Source: Caprimulgus europaeus (Eukaryota; Chordata; Aves; Caprimulgiformes; Caprimulgidae). From it: DNA of 64,000 bases. Each line of letters begins with the position of its first letter. The first letter of the stretch is position 1. The notes beneath the pieces are model-generated. The model ran no database searches. It saw only the letters and a list, made by a program, of their open reading frames with translations, and had not been told where the DNA came from. The stretch lies in the NCBI GenBank assembly GCA_907165065.1, contig OU015533.1, forward strand, positions 24,258,578-24,322,577, in the 5' to 3' direction. This document shows positions 1-9,148 of the stretch, one piece after another. The position numbers were made by a program, and so were the translations under genes.

Positions 1-1754
1 ATTATATATTAATTAAAAAATTCAATGTAAACTCAGTGAACATCAGCTGGTATAATCGATATTTTTACATAAGTAGTCGTCCTATTCGTTCTTTACAAAA
101 CGATAAATTCGTGGGTTAGGTGTCTTCTACCGTGCTTTAAAGTTGTCTACCCAGCAAATGTACATGTCTTGTCAGGAATCCGCTCCAGAAGCCTGCGGAC
201 ATTTCTCCTTTGCCCTACCCTACCCCCTCCCAAGAAACCTGTCCCGTTAGACACAAAAGAAAAAAAACAAAAACAAAAACACCCTGCGATATATATTCAC
301 TGAATAAAACAGCATAGCCTTTAAAATCACTTCCTGAACGTTCATTATTAGAATATGAAAAAATCCAGTGTCTTAAAAATAGAAGTATTTCAGGACACTT
401 ATTTGAAATATATAATAGAGAAATTTTTATTTTATTTTATTTTTTGTGTGTGAGAGAGTGTATGTGTGTGTATTCACATTCACACAGGGCCTAAACAAGC
501 AATAGCAAGTTAGATGAGGGCTTCAACTCTTCGGAAAAATCTCATTATGTGAAGAGTGAAGTGGCTCTGTAGGGAGCATTATGGAAATATCTGGGTTTGA
601 TTTAATGAGGCTCTTCACATTGGTGGAATATCAGCTTAACAGAGAAAAGTCTACCCGGGGCGTCCAAGTTACCAAAATGAAAATTGGCAATTGAGATGAT
701 AAGAAAGTGTCTTTCTTCTGCGAAATCACTTCAGGTAACAGAGATAACATTAAATAACATACATTCTATGCACCAAGAACAATGTTTTATGTACCAAGTC
801 TCTTATCTGTCTCTTCTAATGACTTCCCTTAGCGGGTTGTTAGTACTTGACAGCAGGTCTCTGTGCGGGGAACTTTTTTCCAATTCCACATTCAAAGGAG
901 GTCCATCAGAGAACATGATTGGCAATTTTCGTCATAATCTGCACATTATTAGCATCAAAATTGACATGGCAGTAACACCGGTGGTTTTGATGTGCCTTTC
1001 TTCAAGTTCAAGGAAGTCCCTCCAGTAGCAGTGGTTTGGTATAGCAGGTCTCGGTTACCCAGTGGTGGCTCTTCAGAGGCAAAGGCGCGACAGAGATGCG
1101 TGAGAAATAAATCCAAGAGCCGTTTTACCGAAAGGAGAGAAAGACGCTAAGAAAAAGAATTAGGTTTAGAAAAGTGTTTGGAAGATAAACGCTTCAGGAC
1201 AACAGCATACACTTAGCGAGATTCAAGTATTTCCCAGATAGCGTGGATTATGGTAGTTGGAAAGCGTGAGCTTAAAAAATGCTTCTCCCCATCCTGTCAA
1301 TCTCACACTTCCCCTCCCGTTACTGGCCCGGCGGCGTCAGCCTCGTTAGCTACCGGTAGCTTCTCGTACAGAAACACGCGAGACGTTTCCCATTTAGCCG
1401 AACTCAAACCAAAAAATAATATCAATAATAAAAAATAAAATAAAATAAAGCCAAAACCACATTCCCTTCCGGCGGCTCCCCCTCCTCGCACCCGCCGGCC
1501 CGGCCGCCCGCAGCCCCGCGGAGCCCGGCGCCGGACAGCGCCCGACAGCTGCCAGGCAGCGCAGATCGTGGGCCCCCTCCGCGGGGGCGCAAGATTCGCG
1601 GAGCGCCCTCCCCGCCGGGCCCCGCGACCCTCCGCGGCGGGGCCGGTCAGCAATAAAAAAATAGACGGAACTTTTGGTTCGAGCCCCGGGGCGCCCCCCG
1701 CCCCGTCCTCCCCGACCCCCCCTACAAAAGGCCCCCGGGCCCCGGCCGGGGTGG
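1..1754 (-). other. Evx2 3' UTR and 3' flank
   Basis: No coding exon is visible. The part next to the Evx2 stop codon (about 1450-1754) is very GC-rich and probably 3' UTR. The rest is AT-rich and includes an A/T-rich run at 1407-1448. A GT-rich stretch lies at 446-480. The short plus-strand open frames at 684-1028 and 1250-1438 have no family resemblance and are judged to be chance. Overlapping AATAAA hexamers on the minus strand at 426-441 could end the Evx2 transcript. Confidence 0.6.
426..441 (-). terminator. Candidate Evx2 polyadenylation signals
   Basis: Three overlapping AATAAA hexamers read on the minus strand (plus strand TTTATT at 426-431, 431-436 and 436-441). They lie about 1.3 kb downstream of the Evx2 stop codon. 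The downstream GU-rich element is not obvious, so this is a positional inference only. Confidence 0.35.
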
Positions 1755-2405
1755 TTATCTGGTGAGCGGCGCCTCCTCCCGCTGCTCCGGAGAGGCGACG
1801 GCGGCCTTGCCGAGCACGGCGGCCGAGTAGGGCAGGAAGCCGCTCTCGGGACGCTGTCCCGCCGCCGTGCAGGGGAAGTCGGCGGCGGCACCGCCCCGCG
1901 AGCCCAGCGCCGAGGCTGCCGCCGCCGCCGCCGCCGTCTGGCTGCTGTGGCAGCTGAGGCAGGAGCAGGGCGCCGAGCCCCCCGGCGGCCCCGAGCCCGC
2001 CGCCGCGGCCGCCGCTGCCGCCGCTGCCGCCGCCGCCGAGGCGGCCGCGCTGCTGTTGAGGCCGGCGGCGGCCGGCGCCTGGTAGAGGCCGGGGTGCCGG
2101 AAGCTGCAGAGCAGCTCCGGACGGGAGTAGGGGTGCGAGAGGGCGCGGAAGGTGTCCAGCGGGCGGATGGAGGTGGCGAAGGGCGCGGCGGTGGCTCCCG
2201 AGGCGGCAGCGGCGGCGGCGGCGGCGGTGACCCCGACGTGCGGGTAGTAGTGGAGCGGGACGTGGGAGTGGAAGGGGTAGGGCAGGCTGCCTGTGGCCGC
2301 AGCGTGGGTCATCATGTAGGTGTAGAAGCTGGGATCGGCCGGGTGGGGCCAGGACATGGCCAGGCGCTGCCGCTTGTCCTTCATCCGCCGGTTCTGGAAC
2401 CACAC
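1755..2405 (-). CDS. EVX2: Even-skipped homeobox 2, exon 3 (C-terminal coding exon)
   Basis: Final exon of Evx2. It begins with the codon for homeodomain residue V47 and continues with [11 protein letters not shown], so it holds the distal part of recognition helix 3, including Q50 and N51. After the homeodomain comes a His/Tyr/Pro-rich segment, then long alanine tracts, a Cys pair in a short SCLSC motif, and the C-terminus EEAPLTR followed by a stop. That ending is the one I know from vertebrate Evx2. The acceptor on the minus strand is CAG at 2408-2406. With exons 1 and 2 the protein is 441 residues, slightly shorter than the human protein because of shorter Ala and Gly runs. Alanine-rich C-terminal regions of even-skipped proteins are associated with transcriptional repression. 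Confidence 0.96.
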   Translation of the reverse strand: MWFQNRRMKDKRQRLAMSWPHPADPSFYTYMMTHAAATGSLPYPFHSHVPLHYYPHVGVTAAAAAAAASGATAAPFATSIRPLDTFRALSHPYSRPELLCSFRHPGLYQAPAAAGLNSSAAASAAAAAAAAAAAAAGSGPPGGSAPCSCLSCHSSQTAAAAAAASALGSRGGAAADFPCTAAGQRPESGFLPYSAAVLGKAAVASPEQREEAPLTR

Positions 2406-2953
2406 CTGCGCGGGGAGACAAGCACAGCGCGACCTCAGCTCCGCTCCGCGCCCCGCCGCGCTCTCTCCCAACGCGGGCACCCGGCGACATCGCGGCCGCG
2501 TCGCTTGTAGGCAACCCCTCTCTCGCCTGGAGCGCTGCGCTGTGACCTGACCCGAGGGGAGCGGTGGGCACGGTCCCGCTCGGCCCGGCGGGGACCCCTT
2601 CGATCTGAATAAACGTGTTCCTCTCCCGTCGTCCCCTTCCCCGCCCCCCCCCGCGGCACTACGACTTTACGGTATTGACGCGCTCATCCCACCGTGTTTA
2701 ATAGCTGCGTCTGTTTTCTCTCCCCTCTTCTCTCTAGGAAATATGCTAACGCGAGAAAAACTGATGAAGAAAAATAGGGGGTTTTTAAAGGAAATTAAAA
2801 GTTTTCGGTGCGGAGAAACAAACAAAAGGGATGATGGCAGTTAAGGGTCCGGCGAGTCCTTCAGCCCAAGCGGGAAGCCGGCCCAGGGTAGCCGGATAGC
2901 GCGGGGCTGCGCCGGGGCCGCAGCGGCACCGCGGGGCGCGAGGCGCGGCGTAC

Positions 2954-3204
2954 CTTGATGGTGGTCTCGGGGAGGTTGAGGGCAGCAGCCAGCTCACAGC
3001 GCCGCGGACGCGAAACGTAGTTCTCCCGGTAAAACTCCTTCTCCAGGCGGGCGATCTGCTCACGGGTGAAGGCGGTGCGGTACCGCCGCACCTGGTCGGC
3101 CCCCGCCGCCGAGCCGCCCAGCCCGCCGCCGCTGTGCAGGCTGCCGATGCCGGGGGCGGCGGCGGCGGCGGGGGTGCTGGGTGCCGGGCTGCTCTCCGAG
3201 TAGC
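2954..3204 (-). CDS. EVX2: Even-skipped homeobox 2, exon 2 (homeodomain N-terminal part)
   Basis: Middle exon of Evx2. It opens with GYSESSP and a small Ala/Gly-rich linker, then ADQV and the homeodomain starting [11 protein letters not shown] at about residue 181. It encodes homeodomain residues up to K46 and ends exactly at codon boundary AAG before the donor GTACGC (minus strand, GT at 2953-2952). The acceptor CAG is at 3207-3205. An intron between homeodomain residues 46 and 47 is typical of the Evx family. Intron 2 (2406-2953, 548 bp) contains no other recognisable gene. Confidence 0.96.
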
Positions 3205-4357
3205 CTGCGGGGCGAGCGCACGGGGGTGAGGGCGGGCGGCGGGGCGTCCTCCCTAGCCTCCCGGCCGGGCCGAGCCAGGCCCTGCGCGCCTGTCCTTCAG
3301 GCCAGCTGTCACCCTTACCAATTCCTGATGCTAGCAGAATCGGTAAAGTTGGCTTTTGGGGTGTTGGGGTTTTTTGGGGAGGGGGTTGGGGGTTTGGTGG
3401 GTCCTCAAAAATGAGGACTTCATAATCGCGTTATTCTTAGTAGATGGAAAGGGTTCGGTGGTTGCAGCTCAGCCGAGCCCTAGGGGAGCGGGCCACGGCA
3501 GGAGTCAGGGCTCGGCTCGGCTCTGCCAGGCTGTGAGGAGCCCCGGGCTCGGCGGAAGCCTTTTCCTCTTCCACTGCGGTTCTTATTTTCGTTTGAGACT
3601 TACAAAATAAGAGCAGCCATAAAAGCCAATTTTTTTTCTCCAGCGTTACGTCGAGGATGCCTTCTTTTCTCTGGCACATTTGACAAAAAAAGGCATGCAC
3701 TGTGGCCCCCAGGAAACCTACTGCTCACCTGGCTCCCCCTCCCCAATTACAGCAATAATAACAACCACCGTCCATCACCATGCCCCGCAAAACACGGGGA
3801 AGAACACGAGGCTGTTCCAAACCCCCTGTTACAAGCAGAGGAAAAGCGAACAATGCCCAGTTACCCCGAGGTGGACATAGACAGCACGTTGCATACACAC
3901 AGAGAAGGACACACAGAGACAAACACGGGCGGTTTCCTCGCATTCCTTTCTCTCTCTAATTCAACCTGTGTATGTATATACACCCATACACTGCTCGAGA
4001 GACTCCGAGAACTCCAAGAGTGCGAGGAAAAATAAGGAGAAAGCTTTTCCTAAATGTAGGTGGGTGGATATTTGTGCCCCCATATATTCTGAATACATAT
4101 CTACATAGCGATTGATTTGGGCATGCAGACACACACACAGACACGCACGCACTCGCACAGGAGCTGCCCGGGCAGTGTGTCTCGGCTATCGGGATAACGT
4201 AGTAATTGCGATAATATTTTACAGCCTGGAGCTCTGTCTTCACAGAAGAGAGAGCGCCGGTGCAGAGGCGAGCAACTTTGGCGGTGGGTTTGCTTGGGTT
4301 TTTAAAGCTGGTTGGCAAAGTGCGGGGCTTAGGTGGAGATGATAAAGGAAGAGTTAC

Positions 4358-4781
4358 CTTTGTTACTGTTTTCCTTCAGCTGGGAGGAAGTCAGGCTGGC
4401 TGGGGAGCGGAGCGCCGAGCAGCCCACCTCCACATCACTGTTCATTTCTGCCTCTTGAGCAACTTCGGAATAAAGGCTGATTTTTTTCCTGCTTTCCGCC
4501 GGAGGGATTTCGGAGGAAACGGTGTTTTCGCTGCTCGGATGCTGAAGATTGAATAAAGTGTCTATTTCAAATTTGCCTTTGGCGGAGATGTCCCCGATCG
4601 CGCTGTGCAGGGAGGCGGCAGTCAGTCTCGGGCTGAGGCGACCACTGTGCGGAGAATTTTCAAGGGCCTCCAGCACCGCATTTCCAGCTGAGTCTGACAA
4701 ATTCGAGAGCCTTTTGCCAGCTGTAGGGCTGTGCAGCCCTCTCTCCATCAGGATCATCTCTTTTCTTATTCTTTCCATCAT
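4358..4781 (-). CDS. EVX2: Even-skipped homeobox 2, exon 1 (start exon)
   Basis: First coding exon of Evx2, a homeodomain transcription factor of the even-skipped family that sits next to Hoxd13 in jawed vertebrates and is co-regulated with 5' Hoxd genes in distal limbs and genital tissue, besides its own neural expression. The start is the double methionine of [15 protein letters not shown], which matches the vertebrate Evx2 N-terminus. Further recognisable segments are [14 protein letters not shown] and [12 protein letters not shown]. The exon ends in codon phase 1 at donor GTAACT (GT at 4357-4356) and joins exon 2 as NKG-YSE. Intron 1 is 3205-4357 (1153 bp). The gene is transcribed away from Hoxd13; the two start codons are 7.9 kb apart. 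Confidence 0.97.
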
Positions 4782-7610
4782 CTCAGCTTTATAAAAAATG
4801 TCAAAGTTGCAGGGCTGGTCCTGTACTAATGATGAGCTGCAGCAGGGGCTAATTCACATTCAGCCCGGCAAGTGTCCCTAAATATTATTATCTCTTTTTG
4901 AGGGAGGCGTAAAAATTGTGGGATGCCAAAGCGAGGGAATGACTGGTCAAAATGACCCATACATCCTTTCTAGCCCGAAATGTCATTCATCAAAAAGTGG
5001 TGCTCGTCATTAAGGTACGAATGACGCTGTTCGAATAATCATTTATTGTAACAGGTTTATAAGCAAATAAATACAAGCTCCTGTCAGTGGATAATGAAGG
5101 CGGCTTCAGAGCAGACAAATATATCCAGGTGGAAAGAAAGAAAGACAAGAAGTGAGGAGTAAAGCTCTTGTCCTTAGCTTGATCAGATCTGGCTTGAATT
5201 GCTCTGGGGTTTGGCCTCTGGGGTGGAATTGACAGTCTGATTAATAAAATGAGCTGTGCAACATTTCCCCCTTCATTTAGGTGCATCATTATGCTCTGAT
5301 TTTTGTTTTGTTGCCTTTTAGGTCCTAATGATGCAGCTTCTTTCTCATTTGTCCTCGGACAGAACTACATACTAAATATCAGATAATGTTTTTCTTTATT
5401 ATTATTTCTCAGGCGGATTTTAGATCACAACGCGAGGCAATGCTGGAAGAGGACCAAAGGACCGAGAACCTCCCGCCGCTGCTATCTCTTTACTTTTCCC
5501 TCCCATTTCCAGACCACATTAGTACTTTTATTTAGGAATTTACACTGACACCCTGACGCACCCCCCTCACACGCACGAACCTTACGCCCAGATTTTGTAA
5601 AACCGCTTCTGCCGGCAAGCACCGATTCCAGTGCATCTACAGCACTTGCCTGGAAATTAAAATATTTATTATAATCTAATATTTTTTTCTTCGAGTCCTT
5701 AAATATGATCTCCTTTTTAGAAAGATCATAGAAAGTCTATAATCTTGCTTATGGATGAAACTAGCCTGCGATTTTTCTCCCCTCTGGGACAATCCTGACT
5801 GTTGTACGGTATGATAAGGGGGAGAAATAACCCGAAGACATTAAATGAGTTCGTGATTTAAAACACTCCTCGGCCGTGCCATTTCATCCTCCCGGCAGGT
5901 TTCTCTCAAGCCCTCTGCTTCCTCCCTCCTTACCGCCAGTAAAGTCTACACATTTAAAAAAAGAAAAATAATAATAGAAATAAGTGACTAGGGGCTTGTT
6001 ACCTACGGGCTTCGAGCTAGCAGAAGCATCACCTCTAGCACCCTCTCTCCGAAGTTACCTGCGGCTCAGTTAGCTCATCCCTCCGCTCTGTGCCTCGCCG
6101 CGCTGCAGGGGACACGGGCTGCCGCGCTCGGCAGACGTGACAGTCGGAAAGTCTCTCTTCAGTGATAACTTTGCTAGTAATAATGACGCTGATGGCAGCC
6201 ATTTAAACGAAGATAAATCCTTTGTCGTTAGCATCTCTGAAACGCGCTTCACTAGCTGCCCAACCTTGAATCTCGCCGTGATTTTTTTTTCACTCACATC
6301 GCCTAGTATTTAGACTCTGGGAACCTGAGTTTCATCGTCCCGAGAAACACCCCAGTGTTTCCTGCTATTAAGCATGGGTTTGATTTTTTGCGAGGAGACT
6401 TGCTCCTGCTAATGTTAGTCACGCACAACTCCTAGAGTTCTTGTGCTCTTGCGTATGAATTCATAGCTCGAAAATGGGATACGTGACAGATTTGATTATT
6501 ATTTTTTTAATAATGTGTTAAAGTCTCCCTAAACATGCCATCAAATATTTAGGAAACATTCTAGGCGTTGTTTGCAAAATCCAGCCTGCCATTAATGAAC
6601 GTTTTATGTCAGCCCTTTGAAATGTGAATTTAGACTGCAGTGTGGTGTCCTGCGTTTTACAGCCCCAAAACCAGACAAAAGTAAATATCAACTTTTCCTT
6701 GCCCGCCGGCGCGGCGGCGGAGCGGGTCGATGCGGAGGGGAGCAGAGCGGGGCGCAAGCTCGGGGCGGTGGGTAGAGCCCGCAGAAGACCCCCCGGAGCC
6801 CCTGGCTGGGACAGGAAAGGGGAGGCTTTGCTCTGCCCTCCCGGCGGCACCGAGATTGTCCCCGCTGTCACACTCCAGCCCGGATCTTACCGGTAGCGGC
6901 CGAGCAGCAGGGGGCACCGCACAGCGCCGCACCAACCGGCGGGCCCGCAGCCCTGCCGGGGTCCCGGAGCCCCCGCTGCCCCCGGCTCCGCAGCCGCCGA
7001 CGGCCCCGGCGGGCGGGACCGGCGGGCGGGAGGCAGAGCGGAAGGCGGTGGCGGGTTTATCACTGTCGTTTGGCGCCCTCCTCTGTTGTCTTACGGGCTG
7101 TAGCAGGACGAGAGCATCTTCTCCACCCCCCCCCAGCTCTTTGGAGCCACATCTCCAAAGTACTCGTGGGTGCGCACACAGTCGGCACAACTTTGCACTC
7201 CAGAAATGTTGCTGCACCACTAAAAAAAGAAGGAACACTTTTTATGTTATTCGGAGCGAATGGAAAAAAAAATACATAAAAAGCCTCAATGTGAAAAAAT
7301 AAATTAAACTCAAGTGCGGCTATGAACAATCTTTTATTAGAGTTATGTTATATTTTGCGCCTTTTAAATAATACCGATATCTTGAGTTATGTACAATGTA
7401 TCTTAAAATATAGCTCCGTTCAAGGGAAATAGCATATCATAAAAGACTTTAATAATCTTCTACTAAGTAGATGTGAGGTAACAAAACCGTTCCCCGCCAC
7501 GCAGTTAATCAGTTCATCCCAAACCGTCAACCCACTAATAAACTAGTCATCTGATATTTATATTCCCAGCAAACTAGATGCATTTACTGCACCGTTGTTT
7601 ATCGGTTTGC
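4782..7610. other. Evx2-Hoxd13 spacer, left part
   Basis: No coding exon is recognised. The first kilobase, upstream of the Evx2 start, probably includes its promoter and 5' UTR. Most of this stretch is AT-rich and has many TAAT/ATTA homeodomain-type cores (for example 4840-5060 and 6480-6530). A GC-rich block at 6700-7060 contains a strong CTCF-like motif at 6904-6917. Confidence 0.6.
6904..6917 (+). promoter_or_regulatory. CTCF-like motif, plus orientation
   Basis: The bases GCAGCAGGGGGCAC match the CTCF core pattern CCASYAGRKGGCRS at 13 of 14 positions. It lies in a GC-rich block between Evx2 and Hoxd13. Orientation is toward the Hox genes, opposite to the next motif at 8892. This is a motif match by eye, not binding evidence. 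Confidence 0.5.
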
Positions 7611-8201
7611 TCCTTTTTCTTTTTCTTTTTCTTTTTCTTTTTCTTTTTCTTTTTCTTTTTCTTTTTCTTTTTCTTTTTCTTTTTCTTTTTCTTTTTCTTT
7701 TTCTTTTCCTTTTCCTTTTCCTTTTCCTTTTTCTCTTTCTTTTCCTTTTTCTTTTTCTTTTTCTTTTTCTTTTTCTTTTTCTTTTTCTTTTTCTTTTTCT
7801 TTTTCTTTTTCTTTTTCTTTTTCTTTTTCTTTTTCTTTTTCTTTTTCTTTTTCTTTTTCTTTTTCTTTTTCTTTTCCTTTTCCTTTTCCTTTTCCTTTTT
7901 CTCTTTCTTTTCCTTTTTCTTTTTCTTTTTCTTTTCCTTTTTCTTTTTCTTTTTCTTTTTCTTTTCCTTTTCCTTTTTCTTTTTCTTTTTCTTTTCCTTT
8001 TTCTTTTTCTTTTTCTTTTCCTTTTCCTTTTCCTTTTTCTTTTTCTTTTTCTTTTTCTTTTTCTTTTTCTTTTTCTTTTTCTTTTTCTTTTTCTTTTTCT
8101 TTTTCTTTTTCTTTTTCTTTTTCTTTTTCTTTTTCTTTTTCTTTTTCTTTTTCTTTTTCTTTTTCTTTTTCTTTTTCTTTTTCTTTTTCTTTTTCTTTTT
8201 T
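7611..8201. repeat. TTTTTC hexamer array (homopyrimidine)
   Basis: About 98 copies of a six-base unit TTTTTC, pure pyrimidine on the plus strand for about 590 bp. Most copies are exact; some carry TTTTCC. The variant block CTCTTTCTTTTCC occurs at 7733 and again at 7901, exactly 168 bp (28 units) apart, each time after four TTTTCC units, so a segment was duplicated inside the array. Open frames across it (alternating Lys/Arg on minus, Phe/Leu on plus) are artefacts of the repeat. Confidence 0.97.
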
Positions 8202-8206
8202 CCCCC

Positions 8207-8300
8207 AAAAGGAGTAGCACAGCCTAAGAACCCTTCGGCATATGTTTATAGTTCTTCAAAACCACCAGCTCAGCCTAAAGAACCTCCGGCATTACAGTGA
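8207..8300. repeat. Two-copy 51 bp imperfect tandem repeat
   Basis: Copy 1 begins at 8207 and copy 2 at 8258. Both start AAAA, share the frame of an AGC/CAGCCTAA core, and contain closely related 21-base segments at 8221-8241 and 8272-8292. The period of 51 is divisible by three and one frame stays open through both copies (AQPKNPSA, then AQPKEPPA), but it has no start and stops at once after the second copy. It abuts the hexamer array directly. Confidence 0.75.
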
Positions 8301-8605
8301 CATTAGTAGGCAAAGGGGAAGGAAGTTATGGAGACCACCGAAATATGTGAGGTTTGTTAGACATTGTTTACTCAGTTGTTCGTGTAAATTTAAATAGCTG
8401 CTTAGGCCTATGGCCAAACTTCTTTTCATTTTTACCTTGAAAGTTATTACTCGAGGCATCAAAGAATATTTCAGTGCTCGTTTATTAAATCTTACCCAGG
8501 AAAGAGAGGTCATGCAACTTAATTGAAATGAAGTTCGTATTAAATCAGCCAAACAACGTCTCGGCCAGCTTTTCACCACTCAGAGCGTGCTTGGGAAGAC
8601 GAACG

Positions 8606-8645
8606 GGAATATCGGAATATCGGAATATCGGAATATCGGAATATC
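8606..8645. repeat. Five perfect copies of octamer GGAATATC
   Basis: Five identical head-to-tail octamers fill 8606-8645. The GATATTC/GAATATC core is partly self-complementary, so the array can pair with itself. It begins a GC-rich block that also contains the CTCF-like motif at 8892 and the minisatellite that follows. Confidence 0.95.
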
Positions 8646-8891
8646 TGCTTCCTCCTCCCAGGCGTGGCACGCTGCCAACAGGGGCCCTGGCCAGCCCGCA
8701 GCGCCGGCGGGCTCACCGCCCCAGCGCGAGATCTCCAAGACGCGTCCCGTGGGGTGGGAGCAGGCGGCTGGACGCTGGTCCCGGGTACGGGCGCGCGAGG
8801 GGTCGGTCTCGGGGTGGCGAGAGCTGCCCCGAGGGACCCGGCTGGGCGGAGGGAAGCAGCTCCCACGGATGCACCGGTGGCAGGCACGGCG

Positions 8892-8905
8892 GCGCCACCT
8901 GGCGG
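8892..8905 (-). promoter_or_regulatory. CTCF-like motif, minus orientation
   Basis: GCGCCACCTGGCGG matches the reverse complement of the CTCF core (SYGCCMYCTRSTGG) at 13 of 14 positions. It lies between Evx2 and Hoxd13, 26 bp before a minisatellite. CTCF sites in this spacer are known from mouse; the identity of this one is inferred from motif and position. Confidence 0.55.
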
Positions 8906-8930
8906 AGCTCTTCTGGCACTGCCCGCTGGC

Positions 8931-9148
8931 GCTGCCCACCCTGCCTGCTCTGCCCGCCCTGCCCTCACTGCCCGCCCTGCCCTCACTGCCCTCACTGCCC
9001 GCCCTGCCCTCACTGCCCTCACTGCCCACCCTGCCCGCACTGCCCGCCCTGCCCTCACTGCCTGCCCTGCCCACTCTGCTTTCACTGGCCTCACTGCCCA
9101 CCCTGACCGCACTGCCCACCCTGACCGCACTGCCCTCCCTGCCCGCCG
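8931..9148. repeat. Nonamer minisatellite (CTGCCCKCM type)
   Basis: A C-rich array of about 24 nine-base units alternating CTGCCCGCC, CTGCCCTCA and CTGCCCACC forms. Units drift at the right end (CTGACCGCA). All three plus frames stay open, giving Leu-Pro-rich or Cys-Pro-rich artefact translations. The G-rich complement has many GGG/GG runs and could form quadruplexes. Confidence 0.93.

Larger units (their letters stand above)
1450..3260. promoter_or_regulatory. CpG-rich block over Evx2 exons 2 and 3
   Basis: Very GC-rich sequence with frequent CpG covers both 3' exons and intron 2 of Evx2. CpG islands that span the body of developmental transcription factor genes are commonly Polycomb-bound in vertebrates. 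No specific site is claimed here. Confidence 0.5.

Noticed and set aside
1303-2571. 422-codon minus-strand frame
   Set aside because: It is another frame across Evx2 exon 3 and its GC-rich flanks; the Evx2 frame carries the recognised protein.
7558-8220. Minus-strand Lys/Arg alternating frame and plus-strand Phe/Leu frames of over 200 codons
   Set aside because: They are translations of the TTTTTC hexamer array with no sequence of their own.
8931-9148. CRISPR-like array
   Set aside because: Units are contiguous with no spacers; this is a vertebrate minisatellite.
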